The notes under the pieces were generated by a model. That model worked only from the letters and a program-made list of their open reading frames with translations. It ran no database searches and had not been told where the DNA came from. From Malachius bipustulatus (Eukaryota; Arthropoda; Insecta; Coleoptera; Melyridae): DNA of 64,000 nt. Positions 30,093 through 41,860 of this stretch are shown here, one piece after another; the first letter of the stretch is position 1, and every line of letters begins with the position of its first letter. Made by a program: the position numbers and the translations under genes. Location: assembly GCA_910589415.1 (NCBI GenBank), contig OU342631.1, positions 56,882,598 through 56,946,597 of the forward strand, given 5' to 3'.

Positions 30093-30542
30093 CTATTGCC
30101 TAAAAGTTGTAAAGTGACTCATCTCTTTCGTTGACGTTGGTGTTTCCCCAGATGCGTGGTGGAAATTTACGTCACATCCAACGATGAAGTGGACGTTGTT
30201 CCTCTCGCAGTAGGAAACTAAGTATCGTAATATGGGCGGAGGAGACTGTTCAGCAGACCTATCGCCTGGGAAGTAACCTGAGCAGCCGATTAATTCCATC
30301 TTGCCATTCTCCACCGGGGCTATTATTCGGAATGCTGTCACATCTCGGGTACAGTAAGCTGAGAGCGTAAAGTAATGTATGTTGTTTCTGATAAGTGTGC
30401 AGGCTCTTGGCGATTGCTCTGAGCCGACTGCCTCTAACTTACCAGATGAGTTTCCTAGACCCCTCATTTTGACAGTTATGCGTAGCCAATGTTCTTGGAT
30501 GAGAGCAATATCCAGTTTTTTTTTAAACTTCATACCAAGCAC
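30093..30542 (-). pseudogene. LINE ORF2 apurinic-like endonuclease domain
   Basis: A 149-codon open stretch. It contains DIALIQEHW with the catalytic Glu, a RACTLIRNN-CTRDVTAF core, IGCSGYFPGD and VGCDVNFHHASG with the Asp and Asn expected in EEP-type endonucleases. In live LINEs this domain nicks the target DNA to prime reverse transcription. It is open but flanked by broken frames, so the element is dead. The C-terminal SDH box falls outside this stretch. Confidence 0.8.
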
Positions 30543-31049
30543 ATAGTCGGATGCTTTGGCTTGTTGAATGTTAACGATGCGGTGTGAGGGAGGGACTTGT
30601 AAGCGGGAAAGCGAAGGAAGGTGTAGGAAACCTGGTATTTCTGACTGTAAACTAGATGGATTATCTGCACTAGCTGAAGCAGAAGCCTTTTTGCTTTTGT
30701 TTTTGGGGTACGGTTTACCGTTCCCGCCTTTTGACGGACCCTTTACGGGACGCGAATAACCGTGGTCAAGCGGTCAATGTCCGCCACCCCTTGAAGGCCC
30801 TCTTTTGGGCATGATCGATTTCACCGATTGTGAGATGGTGACCGTCCAATTAGGTTTATTAATTCCACCCCCTCCAGCAGCTTCCTGGTTTTCGGGCAGT
30901 TTTGACTTCATGGGTCTCGGTGTGGGCGAGAGGACCCATCGTGGACCTTTTGGCGGAATTGCACTCTCTCTTTTAGTCCGTAACGTGATCAGAATCCCAA
31001 TGCTTCCAGACCTCTCATGGACGCATCGTCAATGGTTTACCTTTATGTT

Positions 31050-31803
31050 TGACTAGGTCCTGACACTTGACGGTGTAGCACAATCCATTCCCGAGTGTTC
31101 AAGACCTTGTTCGCTTTCCTCAGCCTGATGAAGATCCTTTCCGCGATGAGACGTTCATCGTCGTCATCGGGAATGTAGGCCACGCAAATGTGAGGCTTAG
31201 GCAAGTCCTCGCTCCATACTGCCCCGTGGCGTGCCCTCTCCTACGGACGAAGAGTGCCAATGACGCTCTCCAACCAGGATGCGGTCGCCCCCACCTCCCG
31301 ATCACTAGTGACGAGCAGCCATCGTGGCCTGCGGGCAGAGTTTTCGAATCTGACTTTTGGGCCGTCATCAGGCATTTGTTTCACGGCGGCCATTAGTGAC
31401 TTCTGCAGGCCTCCCAGCTCTCTATCGTCTATGGTTGACGCTGGGTGATCGTAATTGAAAATTCCTACTCGGACGCTCGCAGCGATATCCCCGAAGGAAA
31501 GGTTGGTAGCTAAAGAAAGGTTAGTGTCCTCTCGAGGCCTCTTTGTGCTTTGCTCAGGCGTTCTACCGTCTGACCTGACACGTTTCGCTGTTTTGGATCG
31601 GCCAGTGTGGGTTGCCCCCGTCCAGCAACAGTACGCTCGGCTAAAATCTTCTCCGACGTGTCTTGATATTCCATTCCACCTTGAAGTAGCCGTTTTCGAC
31701 ATTTACCTGGCTTTTTAGATGAGATGTTCACTTTCGTGGTATTCTCTATCGAATAGTTGTCTTCTTTTTTGTCAGGGGAAATTTGTTTCTCCTTGTTCAG
31801 CAC
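31050..31803 (-). pseudogene. LINE ORF1 (DUF4780-like) relic
   Basis: Three overlapping minus-strand frames share one protein. It has a basic, Ser/Lys-rich N-terminus, then a PKVRFENSARRPRWLLVTSD region (the K-V-F-WLLV--D pattern of the DUF4780 RNA-binding domain in insect LINEs), then CLSLTFAWP-FP near the C-terminus. Frameshifts around 31370 and 31510 break it. Confidence 0.65.
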
Positions 31804-31810
31804 TGGCTGT

Positions 31811-32410
31811 TTCTTGAAGTCGGATTAGAACCGATCTTTATAGCTTCTTCAGTTGCTTGAAGATCGAGTTTTGGCTCTCCTCGTAAGAGCAAGTTTGTTT
31901 ACAGTCTCCGTAGATGTACCACGGGTGGCTGGAAAAGGTTGGTCCACTACTGCTGAGCCCGTAATGCAAGGAGTAAGGCTGAATGCAACGGCGTGAGCCA
32001 GGTGCCCCGAGGTTTGCCTCTAAGGACTGAGCTACCCACAGTCATGCATATCTTCATCGTGCGCAATACCTTGAGATTGGGGAGGTTTTTATAGTGTGCC
32101 TCATCCAAGCAGTCCGGACGGTTAAGTCAAGACCCCCATAACTCTCTATGCTCGAGACATGACCACAACATGTCCACAACACAACAGTGATACGGTTTAA
32201 CGGTTTAACACATGCGGACATTCTCCAGCGCCGTTGTCCCTAGTTCAAACCATTAGTCACGACACGACAACTAGGTTAGGGGAGGTAGTCCGCGACAGGG
32301 CTTTCCTGAGCTACCAGTATACAGTTTGAGATCCGATAAGCGAAGTGAAATCAAAGTGAAAAGCATAACTGTTGTGTTGATAGCAGTGTCAGTGTGTGTA
32401 AATAAGGAGA
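31811..32410 (-). other. probable 5' untranslated region of the LINE
   Basis: Non-coding, relatively GC-rich sequence contiguous with ORF1. I see no frame that extends ORF1 beyond 31803. Assigned by position only. Confidence 0.35.
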
Positions 32411-33330
32411 ACAGCTGATTATTCAGATTTGGAGGTTAAGGTTTATTTGTTTATATTTGAGAATTTTTGTTGTGACTGGTTTAAATAAAGACTGTGTATC
32501 ATCGCAAGACTTATAATTCTTTTAATTTGAAAAGTGTAAGAACGTTATAGTTTTTTTGTCATAGTTAATATTAGATGCTTAACAAGTTTGGAATCTGCCA
32601 TTCTCTACGATTGCATTATTATGCATATCATAATTCTCATAATATATCATATCATAATATGATAATTATGTGTTTGTGTATTATTATACACAAACACATA
32701 ATTATATCAATTGGTAGCCAATCAAGACCTTTCGTTTTCATTCTGTCTGCTTTACCTCCCTTGGAGGGAGGTAAAGTAAATTCTGACACAGTTTAACAGA
32801 ATGACATTATTCCGTAATGCACAATTTTACAAGAATATGACTATTCTAGAACAATCGTAGAGAAAATTCATACTGTCGTATTATTACATCCCACATGCAA
32901 ATATCAGAACAGTAAAATATTATGTGGAAATAATAGATGACTAGCGTGGAGACGGGAGATGTTGGTGACAATAAATAACAATAACATTCTAGCAGATAAC
33001 CTGGAATATTCCCTGTTAACATAAATCATGTTATGTAATAATCCTGAACGTGCTAATATTGTCTGATAATCCATGCTAATAGTTTGGAAAGCGATTTCGC
33101 TGTGACGCACTGTTATTGTAGAGAAAATTCAATACACTGAAATGCTTTATATTGATTAGTATGATGTTGAATACACCTCTTAGTTTATTCAAAAGCTACG
33201 GAGGTAGGTATTGTTACTATTATAGTACATTGTCGAAACAATGGTGCCATGTTTAGGGATATAAATAAATAGGTAAAGTTGATCACTTCAAGCTTTTTTT
33301 GTTATTAATACTTATTATATAATTTTATAC
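32411..33330. other. no gene; contains two perfect hairpins
   Basis: AT-rich. It holds a 20-bp-arm hairpin at 32662-32705 (listed separately) and a palindrome CTTTACCTCC/GGAGGTAAAG at about 32750-32776. No coding region supported. Confidence 0.5.
32662..32705. repeat. perfect 20-bp inverted repeat, 4-nt loop
   Basis: ATAATTATGTGTTTGTGTAT is followed by TATT and then its exact reverse complement. Two perfect 20-bp arms with so short a loop would extrude as a cruciform in DNA or form a stable hairpin in RNA. Perfection suggests recent origin. Confidence 0.85.
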
Positions 33331-33782
33331 AGGGCGTTTCAGATAAAAGTGACCCCTTTGTTAGGATGGGTAGAACAATGAAAAATCATTTAATTTTTTA
33401 CCAAAAAGATACCTACTCTTCTACATACAAATCGATATACCTACTGTGTACCGTTTTCGGAATATTTTGATTTGAAAAGGATGTCAAGTGCATAAACACT
33501 CCTTTTGCAACGTGTGGCACATAAGATTGTATATTAATGCCATGAAACAACAATAACAAGAATTTATGAAAGTGGTCAAGAAATATAGAAAGTGGTCACG
33601 AAATCCTTATGGAAATTGGCTATGACAAACCTCGTGTAAAAAATTAAATAACATATTTTTGTATTCAGAATGCACATATTATGTTTACACATCAACGATT
33701 TCATACTTGATATTTTTTGTACGTAGATAAGATACTATAATTTTGGAATAAATTTTGAAATTATTTATACCTGCATAGCTAT

Positions 33783-34735
33783 ACAGGATGCACATCTATT
33801 GTGCTACCTCCTGAACGCTAAGAGATACAGGGACGGTTAAATTAGAGAAAAGATGCGCAGTTTTGTGGCCATCTCGAATCCATTAAGACATGCAAGATAT
33901 ATGTGACGGCTTCTGAAATATCCTGAAAAAAACTGAAAAATCGAGATTTCTTATTTTTGCCATATCTTTTTTATTATTAAAAATTAATAAATAATTTTTT
34001 GTAGGCTTACATAAATCGTCAAGAGCTACCGATCTGTCATTATTTCATGGCCACCATATTATTTTTTTATGTCGTTTGATATGAAAAAAAAAATAATGGA
34101 AACCAAAAATTAATAAACTTGAATTTTTTTTAAATTTTTATTCTTCTTTTTTCAAAGAAAAACCACAAGAAAATCGTTGAAATACGTCAACATTGTTAAA
34201 ATACGCCGAAATAGTGCTTGTCTTGTGGTTTTTTAATTTATCTATGAAATTCGGTCTAAAAAGTTGTGTTTTTTGTAAAGAAAAAAGAAGAATAAAAATT
34301 TTTTAAATTTATTTTTTGAAGTTCAACAATTTTTAGTTTTTATTTTATACCGAACAACATAAAAAAACAATATGATGGCCATAAGAAAAACGAAAGTTGA
34401 CTATGAAAATTCTGGGATCTAGTCGGCTTTGAAAATTTTTGAAATGTCAGATGAGTAGCTCTTGCGGACTTATGTAAACCATCAAGAAATTATTTATTAA
34501 TCTCCAATAATAGAAAAGATATGGAAAAATAAGAAATCTATATTTTTCAGTTCTTTTTTCCCTTTTCAGGATCTTTCAGGAACGGTCACAGATATCTTGT
34601 ATGTCTCGACGGATTATAGATGGCCACAAAATTTTGCTTCTTTGGACTTGTTTAACCGACCCTGTGTCTGTTAGCGTTAGGAGATATAAAGAGCAATATA
34701 AAGAAGGATATATGGTGCACCCTTAGATATTAGGT
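33783..34735. mobile_element. foldback element, about 0.95 kb
   Basis: The left arm starts at ATACAGGATGCAC (33783) and the right arm ends with GGTGCACCCT near 34727. Between them are mirrored words: CTAATTTAACC-like, TCCTGAAA--, TTTCTTATTTTT, AAATTATTTTTT and the CATCAT-ATTGTTTTTTTATG stretch. Spacer near 34130-34300. No ORF. It is a relative of the foldback at 52305-53290, with which it shares long words. Confidence 0.7.
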
Positions 34736-35439
34736 GTTATGTACATTTTGAATTTTTTCTTAGGTTGTCTAATATTTAGTCCAGTGACTGAAGATAAAAA
34801 AGGGGGTTTCGCTACAAAATGTCAAGAAGAGTTTCTTATTAGGTAGATTTCTGTAGTTCGGTGGCCTCATCAATATTAAGAGTTTGCGACCTTTAGCAAC
34901 AGCCGCTCGCTCCGCCATTTGGAACAATGGTATCGAAAAGCAGTTTTTTGAGAATTCTTTTTTTTATTTATAAATAAAAAAAAATTCCCACACTTCTTGT
35001 TATGAAGTAACTAAAGTCGGCGCGTAAATGTAATATTATAAATAATAATGTAAATAAAACTATTAAAATACGTTTTTTTTTACATACGTCTGAAGATGCT
35101 ACTTTAAAAGTAGCCAAACACCTGTAACGTTTATGTTATCGATCAGTATACAGTAGAATTTTGTAAAACATTAGTGTTTTATTTATTTATTTATAATCCA
35201 AGTATGCAGAGATTCTACAAAGTAAGAGTTGAAACCATAAATTTTTTGAATAAAGATGATTTGATTTTTTTTTTTTTTTTGACGATTTCATCATTATGTA
35301 AGTTTAATGATGTTAGTCTAATTAATATTATTGTACCTAATTATTATGAAAGAAAAAATCTCGGGAGAATAAAAAAAAAATTTGAATCAACTTAAATTAT
35401 GTTTGGTTGTTTTCTTTATCGATGTTTTCACCAAAAAAG
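34736..35439. other. no gene; Penelope-like 3' flank
   Basis: Contains CTGAAGATGCTACTTTAAAAG near 35090, a word pattern common next to Penelope-like elements, and homopolymer runs. Nothing coding that I can support. Confidence 0.35.
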
Positions 35440-35740
35440 TGTAAATGCTACTTAATTTTCTACGTCTTTCATAGAGTTCAAAGCATTTGAGTGTTGTTGG
35501 ATTCTGATCATTTCTATAAAAGTTCTTTTGAATGTGATGTTACATTCTATGTCGGAAATTGATGTACCATCATAATTCATTTGATGATGATCTTTATTAT
35601 TAACATGTTTAGCTAGAGCACAAGTGCCTATATTACGTTTTGCATCACCTTTATGTGATGTAATACGAGATTTCAAGTTCCTTGAGGCTTGTCCTATAAG
35701 TTAGCGCAAGGAATGCAATATACATTTGATTGTTGCATTG
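35440..35740 (-). pseudogene. Penelope-like element GIY-YIG endonuclease fragment
   Basis: Minus strand: a VYCIPCANL stretch, then after a one-base frame slip YIGQASRNLKSRITSHKGD, ALAKHVNNKDHH and a final FIEMIRIQQHSNALN. This is the GIY-YIG nuclease domain at the C-terminus of Penelope-like retroelements: Y-I-C--C---YIGQTSR-LK-R---H, then AL--H, then E---I----N. The reverse transcriptase upstream is missing, so this is a truncated dead copy. It is relevant because Penelope elements are known carriers of hammerhead ribozymes, one of which is found at 47867-47930. Confidence 0.7.
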
Positions 35741-36267
35741 TGGGCGTTTTATCTTTGAGTTTCGAGAAAGCAGAACTGTCATTCTCTGTTATTTTTATGA
35801 AGTCGTCAAAAAACAAAAAAAATTATAAGTATATGAAATCATCTTCATTAAAATTAAAAAAAAAATTATTATTTTTATGTCAATCATTTTTAGACTAATA
35901 GTTGAAAAAACTAATTTTTTTATCACTTTGGCCCGAATTAGAGTTCAAATCTTATTACTATGAATTATTATATCGTTATTATTGCTGTTAAATGTATAAC
36001 AAGTCCTATGATTAACAATTTTCAACAACTTAGAATTTAATTTCAACTTCCGTTATAAAATTAAATGGATTAAATTAAAAAGTATAAAATTTACATCATC
36101 ATAAAATGTACTAAATTTCAATATTGTTAGTCATATTATAGACAGCCCTGATGAAGAATTAAAATAAAATTCCAAAGCTTGGCATAGAAAAAAGAGTGTT
36201 CTTTTCTTAAAACGACTTCATTCCCAAATAATTCCTAACATTATTTTAAACATATATTATGTACATA
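35741..36267. other. no recognisable gene
   Basis: AT-rich. A CCTGATGAAG word near 36148 resembles Penelope/hammerhead-type sequence, but no catalytic core can be completed. Confidence 0.35.
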
Positions 36268-37237
36268 TACAATGGTCCCAAGATTTCTTTTTCAAGGGAT
36301 ATCCGCGTTATTTCAAAAAATAAGCAAATGAAATTCGGGAAATTTCAACCATACCCCTAAGGCTTTGCAGCTGCACCCTCAATACCCCTTTACGCCTTTC
36401 CACCCCTAAGTAATCATCCCCTACTCTTTTTTTTTCCAAATGACATCCCCATATTTTTTTTGCTCGGCAGGATTGTTGTCTTCTTTCTGAATACAATGTC
36501 ATACGATTTTTCAAATCGTGACATATCTAGCACGCCGAAAACAATATAATATCATAACAAACGAGGGTTGTCAAGAAGTTGCAATTGCTTGTTTTTTGTG
36601 TTAATGTTTCCCCCAACCACCTTAACTAGCAATACCAGTGTTACTGGATATAGGCGTTAATAGTAATAAATGCTTCTTTGATTTTAATGTCATATTAAAT
36701 GTGAATTGTTATTCCTTGACAACCCTCGTTTGTTATGATATTAACTCAGAAATAATTAACGAAATTTCTGAACAAATTTTAATAGATTCCATCAGAATCA
36801 TAAACAAACACATTTATTCCTAAAATTAATGTTCTTTAATTATTATTTATGTTACAATTTTTAATATTTATGTCATTTTTTTTTGATTGATCGATATGCT
36901 GTGTATTATTGCAACCCAAGTTAAATGGGCAGTCCACTTTATTCAATAAAGTTTTTCTCTCTATATTATTTTCGGTGTGCTAGATATGTCTCGATTTAAA
37001 AAATCGTATGACATTGTATTCAGAAAGAAGTCAACAATCCTGCCGAGCAAAAAAAATATGGGGGTGTCATTTGAACAAAAAAAAACAGGGGATGATTAGC
37101 AGTGGGAAGGCGTAAAGGGGCATTGAGGGTGCAGCTGCAAAGCCTTAGGTGTATGGTTGAAATTTTTCGAATTTCATTTCTTTATTTTTTGAAATAACGC
37201 GGATACCCCTTGATAAAGAAATCTTGGGACACCTGTA
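36268..37237. mobile_element. 970-bp foldback element with inner inverted pair
   Basis: Ends TACAATGGTCCCAAGATTTC and GAAATCTTGGGACACCTGTA are inverted. The arms run to about 36545 and from about 36970, and share CCGCGTTATTTCAAAAAATA-like and CAGCTGCACCCTCAAT-like words. Inside is a second inverted pair (ATCATAACAAACGAGGGTTG at about 36552 against CAACCCTCGTTTGTTATGAT at about 36720), so a smaller element may sit in the loop. A 61-codon frame at 36638-36823 has no motif. Confidence 0.75.
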
Positions 37238-37421
37238 TGTATACCTATGGAATCTGAAGTAAATTAAAAGCAAGAAAAATTATCAATGTTGATTAAAATT
37301 TACACAAAGAGAATTATGACATAATTGTAAGTATTTACTTACAACTCAAAAATAATTAATTTCGAAAAGAAAAATTGTACTTTCTCTACTCAAAATTCCT
37401 AATGTAAAAATGTAAAAAAAA

Positions 37422-37788
37422 AAACATGTAAACCATTTTTCTCTTTCTTCAGTCGTTTTCGTTGTACAGGGCCTTGAACTTCAAAAATGACGATTTTCAC
37501 TTGTTTATAACTCAAAAACTTCTGAATTTAAACACCAACTGTAACAGCCAATCTTATTTTCTCTTCTCAGACAATCTAAAAATGCAATAACATAAGAGCA
37601 TTCCATTTAAAAAAACATAACTTTGATATGTGACTGTCATATGGGACACTCTGTACACTCCAAAATAATTTTAAATTATGGCCATTGTGATTCTGTACTT
37701 GAATTTGCAAATTTTTTTTGGAAAAAATCCATCGTTTGGTCTACAGAGACCGCTTCGAATAAGCTGGGACACCCTGTACAGTCCCAAG
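37422..37788. mobile_element. single arm of the 23337-24229 foldback family
   Basis: Closely matches the right arm of the foldback at 23834-24229, from the ACATGTAAACC word to the CTGGGACACCCTGTACA end. The partner arm is missing. Its end abuts the LINE reverse transcriptase at 37789, so it cut into or truncated that LINE. Confidence 0.75.
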
Positions 37789-38168
37789 AACTTAGCTGAG
37801 TTTACCTGCCCGACAGATTTACCATTCAGCCGCACATTGTATCCAATATTCGGCTTATTATGGGATATTGTGAAATCAAGCATGACGGCTTTCTTTGCAT
37901 TTAAATGTAAAACATTGTTACTAAAATATTTACTTAGTCTAATCAAAGAATCATTGGCATTTGAAACGAGTGCATTAGTTTCATCCGCGCTTACCAACAA
38001 TGAGGTGTCATCAGCATATACTGTTCGACCATCCACAGTCATGTCACTCACGTAAATAATATACAAAAGTGGCCCAAGAACCGGACCCTGTGGTACACCG
38101 TGATCAGATACCAAAAATTAAGATGCTTTACCGTTTATGTCAACATACTGGAATCTATGGGTGAGATA
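37789..38168 (-). pseudogene. LINE RT, palm domain with YADD
   Basis: Reads SDHGVPQGPVLGPLLYIIYV, then GRTVYADDTSLLVSA and a LHLNAKKAVMLDF-KFLGL segment: RT motifs from the GVPQGSVLGPLLF box through the catalytic YADD to the thumb. Ends abruptly at the foldback arm at 37788. In-frame continuation of the RT piece at 38835-39205 once the intervening element is discounted. Confidence 0.8.
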
Positions 38169-38834
38169 TACCGTGTGTCCCCGGATCGACTTTAAAAGAG
38201 GAAAAACTTTTTTGTTTTTGATTTCTCAGAAAATTTCACTCTTCATGATCTGGCCTGCTTGATTTCAAATCCCCAAAACAAAAGTTACTTTTTAGGTAAC
38301 TCGAGCGGTTCTTGAGATAATATAATTTTTATTTAATAATTGGAATTTTTTTCATATGTTATTTAATTTTTTCTGAAGAAATTCAAATAATCGTAACATG
38401 AAATGAAATTCTCAAAAAGGACAACTATTAATTTTCTATTCGAATAATGCTCCTCCTATTTCTGCACAGATTTCAATGCGAGCTTTCCCAGTTCCGTAAC
38501 ATTGAATTAGATAAATTCTTTGTTGTAAAGTGAATATTATAGCATACAGTAGATTAATTTGCAGTTCAATTGATTTGTTAGATTTGACAACTGCTGTCAG
38601 TGTTGTTTTTCAATGAAATCATCATACCAAGCTTACGTCTAAAAATTACGAAAAAAAATTTAAGTGCAATTATTGAAGAAAAATTATATTATCTCAAGAA
38701 CCGTTCGAGTTACCTAAAAAGTTGTTTTGGAGATTTGAAATCAAGCAGGCCAGATCATCAAGAGTGAAAATTTCTGAGAAATCAAAAACAAAAAAGTTTT
38801 TCCTCTTTTAAAGTCGATCCGGGGACACACGGTA
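38169..38834. mobile_element. 0.66 kb TA-target element with about 170-bp inverted arms
   Basis: Termini TACCGTGTGTCCCCGGATCG and its reverse complement, with arms running to about 38345 and from about 38660, flanked by TA. It sits inside the LINE RT, and the LINE frame resumes in phase only if a 2-bp TA duplication is assumed, which supports a Tc1/mariner-type target. The interior is non-coding, so it is non-autonomous. Confidence 0.8.
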
Positions 38835-39536
38835 TATCGAAACCATTCGTTGGCAACTCCCCTGATGCCCAGTCGGAATAATTTGTCAAGCAAGATACGG
38901 TGATCAACTAGATCGAAAGCCTTGCTCAGATCCAAAAATACACCCAAGCAAGAATGACCATCGTCTAACCTCCGATACAGCTCATTCAGGTACTCCATCA
39001 TTGCTGTTGTAGTCGAACGACCCTGTCTAAATCCATGTTGGTGAGGATCAAACAAGTTTCTTTTATTCAAATAATCAATTAATCTTGACGCCATTATTTT
39101 TTCAATGATCTTTGAGAATGTACTGGGAATTGCAAGAGGTCGATAGTTTACGGGATCCAGCGGACAACCCTTTTTATACAACGGTATGCATCGAGAGACC
39201 TTCAAGGAAGACGAAAATATACCCGAAGAAAATGATCCATTGACAACCGCAGAGAGAGAACCCGATATTTCTTCAGCACAAGACTTAATGATCCGGGAAT
39301 TAACATCATCAAAACCAGATTATTTTGACGATTTGAGACCAATATGGTATTAATAATCTCACATTCATTTGTGGGAGCAACAAAGAAACTGTCAACAACA
39401 TTGTGTGACATAACGGAGTGACAGTCACTATAAGATCCATTTTTAGGACATCTCTTTGCAATGCCAGTAAAATAGGAATTAAAGATATTAGCACATTTCG
39501 ATGGATCATCGATGAACTCATCATCACATCTCAAGC
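38835..39536 (-). pseudogene. LINE linker and RT fingers/palm
   Basis: Reads CDDEFIDDPSKCANIFNSYF, then after a frame change VSRCIPLYKKG-NYRPLAIPSTFSKIIEK, HGFRQGRSTTTAMMEYLNEL and GVFLDLSKAFDLVDH, the RT motif containing the first catalytic Asp. A frameshift near 39205 separates the two open stretches. Typical of CR1/Jockey/RTE-like LINEs. Confidence 0.8.
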
Positions 39537-40391
39537 GTATAGTCCAGTCAAAGTAGGATTTAAATGTGCATTTCATGCGGAAAAGAAAATATTTTGTGTG
39601 GGGGTTGGGTAGTCCATGGAGAGTCTAAATCCAAAAATGCGACCTCCTACCCCTTGTGAATTAGCCGCCATATTGGTTTTAGGGGTGGATGGAGTTTTTG
39701 CACTTTACGACGTTAATTCGCATTTTACCGAAAAAAGTGTCATTACTTACTTTATTCAGAAAAACATTCTCCACAAATTTGTATGTGTGACATTTTTTCG
39801 TATTTGCAATATTTAATGACCTACAGGTGATTCATTAAGAACAAGGGGGATGAAAAATTGGTATTTTCGGAATAACTCCTTTTTTTCAATCGCAATCCAA
39901 AAATTGTTCCCGCAAAACTTGTAGCGCTTACAATTACGAACATTTACATAGCAATATCTCATTAATCGGACCAATTATTGTTGCGCAGTAGTGCGCCGAA
40001 GTCTGCGAACTTAACCTTTCACTCGTCCAATCCAATTGATGTAGTCAAAATATCATGAATCTTAGGTTTTGAATTTGTCAAAATTCAAAAAAATTAATAT
40101 ATCGTTATTAAGCGAGATGCATGAAAAGTACTTTGATCCATTTGTAGAATCAATTCTAGACTCTCGAAAGTATAAGCGACTGTCGTACAAGTTGTGTTAA
40201 ATTATTCATAATAATAGTACTTATTTTATGTACCTACCACAGGACGAAATTTTCTTTAGACGAATGTGAATTAGTATTTCGAGGCGAAGCCGAGGAATAT
40301 TATCGCATTAGAAAAAAATTCAATGGTAAATCGTATTCAAAAAAATGTTTATTTATTTCCTTTGGGTTTCACATAATATATAGTCCGGTGT

Positions 40392-40978
40392 TTATTGGGA
40401 AGCTATCGTTTTCATTTTTTCTTTTTTTCCGTGAAGAACCAGGTGAATTGATCTTATGTCGATGTGATCCAGAGAATGTACTGCGGTTTTTTGCCAAGAA
40501 TCGGGTTCTTCGTCGTCGTCATCATTTTCAAACTCATCCATCGCTGAGAGTTTTTCTGGTACGTTGTCGCATATTTCCCCGGAACAGTTCTGGCAGATCG
40601 CCGTACAGTGAAGACCCGCTTTTCGGCAGCCACAAGCTGCTCCACAATTTTTCGTACATTTGCAGGATATCAACTTCATCAACGATTGTGGTGCAGGATC
40701 CCCAGTGGTAGTCAATGGCATCCAACCCCTCGAATCTTTTTTCCATCCCCACTGCTCAGGATTTTTTTTCATTGTTGAGCCATTTTTGTATTTGGTAGTA
40801 GGTCCGATGAGTGTGGTATTTTGCTGCTTCGGCAGTTGGTGGTAAAGCTGCTAGGCTGCATTTACTTTTTGCTGATGATTTAGCGAAACGTTTATATCTG
40901 CATCCATTCAAACCGTCACTTGTATCTGTGTCCCCGTATAAAGATATTATAAACTGCTAGCATTTTCAAGAGTCTAAG
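40392..40978 (-). pseudogene. Cys-rich C-terminal part of the transposon protein
   Basis: The C-terminal half of the element's protein. It reads AALPPTAEAAKYHTHRTYYQ, IQKWLN, then PEQWGWK and PAPQSLMKLI, followed by a dense Cys array (CKCTKNCGAACGCRKAGLHC and C--C-GEICDN) and an acidic tail with a DDDDEE run. The LPPT-H-R-YYQ-Q-WL and Cys-array order is a recurring pattern in uncharacterised invertebrate, probably transposon-borne proteins. The Cys cluster probably binds zinc. Cut off from its N-terminal half by the MITE at 40979-41213, and a stop or frame change is present near 40960. Confidence 0.65.
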
Positions 40979-41213
40979 GGCCGGTTGCACGAAAGTAATT
41001 AAAAATATTTCAGATAATTACCGATTTTAAATTTCAAATTTTGAAAATATGGTGAATATTTTCAAGGATATTTTAATTTTTGTTGGTAATTAACTCTTCT
41101 ACAAGGGAGTAAAGTTTGTTTCCAGCACTATCAGACCAATATTATGATAATACAAGGCGTTTTAAAATTGATGATTATCTCACAAGTTTTTAATTACGTT
41201 CGTGCAACCGGGC
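40979..41213. mobile_element. 235-bp MITE inside the transposon gene
   Basis: CCGGTTGCACGAAAGTAATT at the left pairs with AATTACGTTCGTGCAACCGG at the right (one mismatch). The protein frame is lost at its edges (after ...EYAD on the N-terminal side), so it disrupts the gene. I could not settle its target duplication. Confidence 0.75.
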
Positions 41214-41860
41214 ATTAGAATCAGCATATTCGTCCTTGAATGACGCAATCAAGGATTCAAGGCTGGGATTTTTTTCCAAGGTTGAGATAAATTTAGACTG
41301 TCCTATCCTGAAGAATGCAGACCTCGTATCGCAACCACTGAAAGCATGTAAAAACAGGATATTTTCCGAAATCAGTGGACCATGCTTCAAGCTGCGTGGC
41401 GAAGATACTTGTTGCCGAGTCCGGCCTTGTTGAGGTTTCCTGAGAAAAACGTTCTTCACATTATCTGGACACAATCCCGTCAGTAAGGCCAAAAGGTCCA
41501 CATCGGAGCCGATGATGAAAACAGCGTCGTAGAATGGAGCTTCACCAAGAGCTGATTCTACGATGAGCAGATCTGCATCCTCTTCTGTAACGGCTGCGCC
41601 GATGGCGGAATTTTTCATACGTGTCACGAGGAGATTGATGAACGATTTTTTATTTTTATCGTTCGAAAGAAACTTTTCCTGAGTCATGGACGGGATCGAA
41701 TTCTCATCAAATATCATGTCAGTTGCTCGTTGTTTCAGAGAACGTCTGAGTCACTCATTTTGGAACACTCGTCGTTTCCCATAAAGATCGAATGACTTTT
41801 TTTGGGATGTGTTTCCAGATTTTCACGAACAGGCTAATGTTTTTTTAAAAGTGCATATAT
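41214..41860 (-). pseudogene. PIN/XPG-like N-terminal part of the transposon protein
   Basis: A 175-codon open frame (41717-41190, last codons inside the MITE). It contains IPSMTQEKFLSNDKNKKSFI, then VTEEDADLLIVESAL with an acidic EEDAD, IIGSDVDLLALLTGL with GSDVD, and FLHAFSGCDTRSAFF. Clusters of Asp in this arrangement resemble a PIN/FEN(XPG)-type nuclease fold, in which carboxylates bind metal. The CDTRSA-F motif is shared with many uncharacterised invertebrate proteins. The upstream region to 41860 may continue the protein with stops. It reads on into the Cys-rich part at 40978-40392 beyond the MITE. Function in transposition is inferred from its being the only gene between the TIRs. Confidence 0.65.

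Larger units (their letters stand above)
27790..31810 (-). mobile_element. decayed LINE (non-LTR retrotransposon), DUF4780-type ORF1
   Basis: A minus-strand two-ORF LINE: ORF1-like region 31803-31050, endonuclease 30542-30093, inter-domain 29933-29530, reverse transcriptase pieces 29300-28240 and the C-terminal Cys/His tail at 28095-27913. Many stops and frameshifts. The 3' end (plus strand GATTAGATTAGATTTAT near 27808) looks like the short tandem tail seen in some LINE clades. The endonuclease resembles the R1/LOA/Jockey side of the tree; clade not settled. Confidence 0.8.

Noticed and set aside
36140..36185. CCTGATGAAG near a Penelope relic as a hammerhead
   Set aside because: A stem II can be drawn, but the box after it is CAAAG rather than GAAA, and stem I does not pair.
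39616..39816. Plus-strand ORF, and its twin at 42191-42391 on the minus strand, as a gene family
   Set aside because: They are the two inverted terminal arms of the 39540-42477 transposon, open by chance and similar because the arms are copies of each other.
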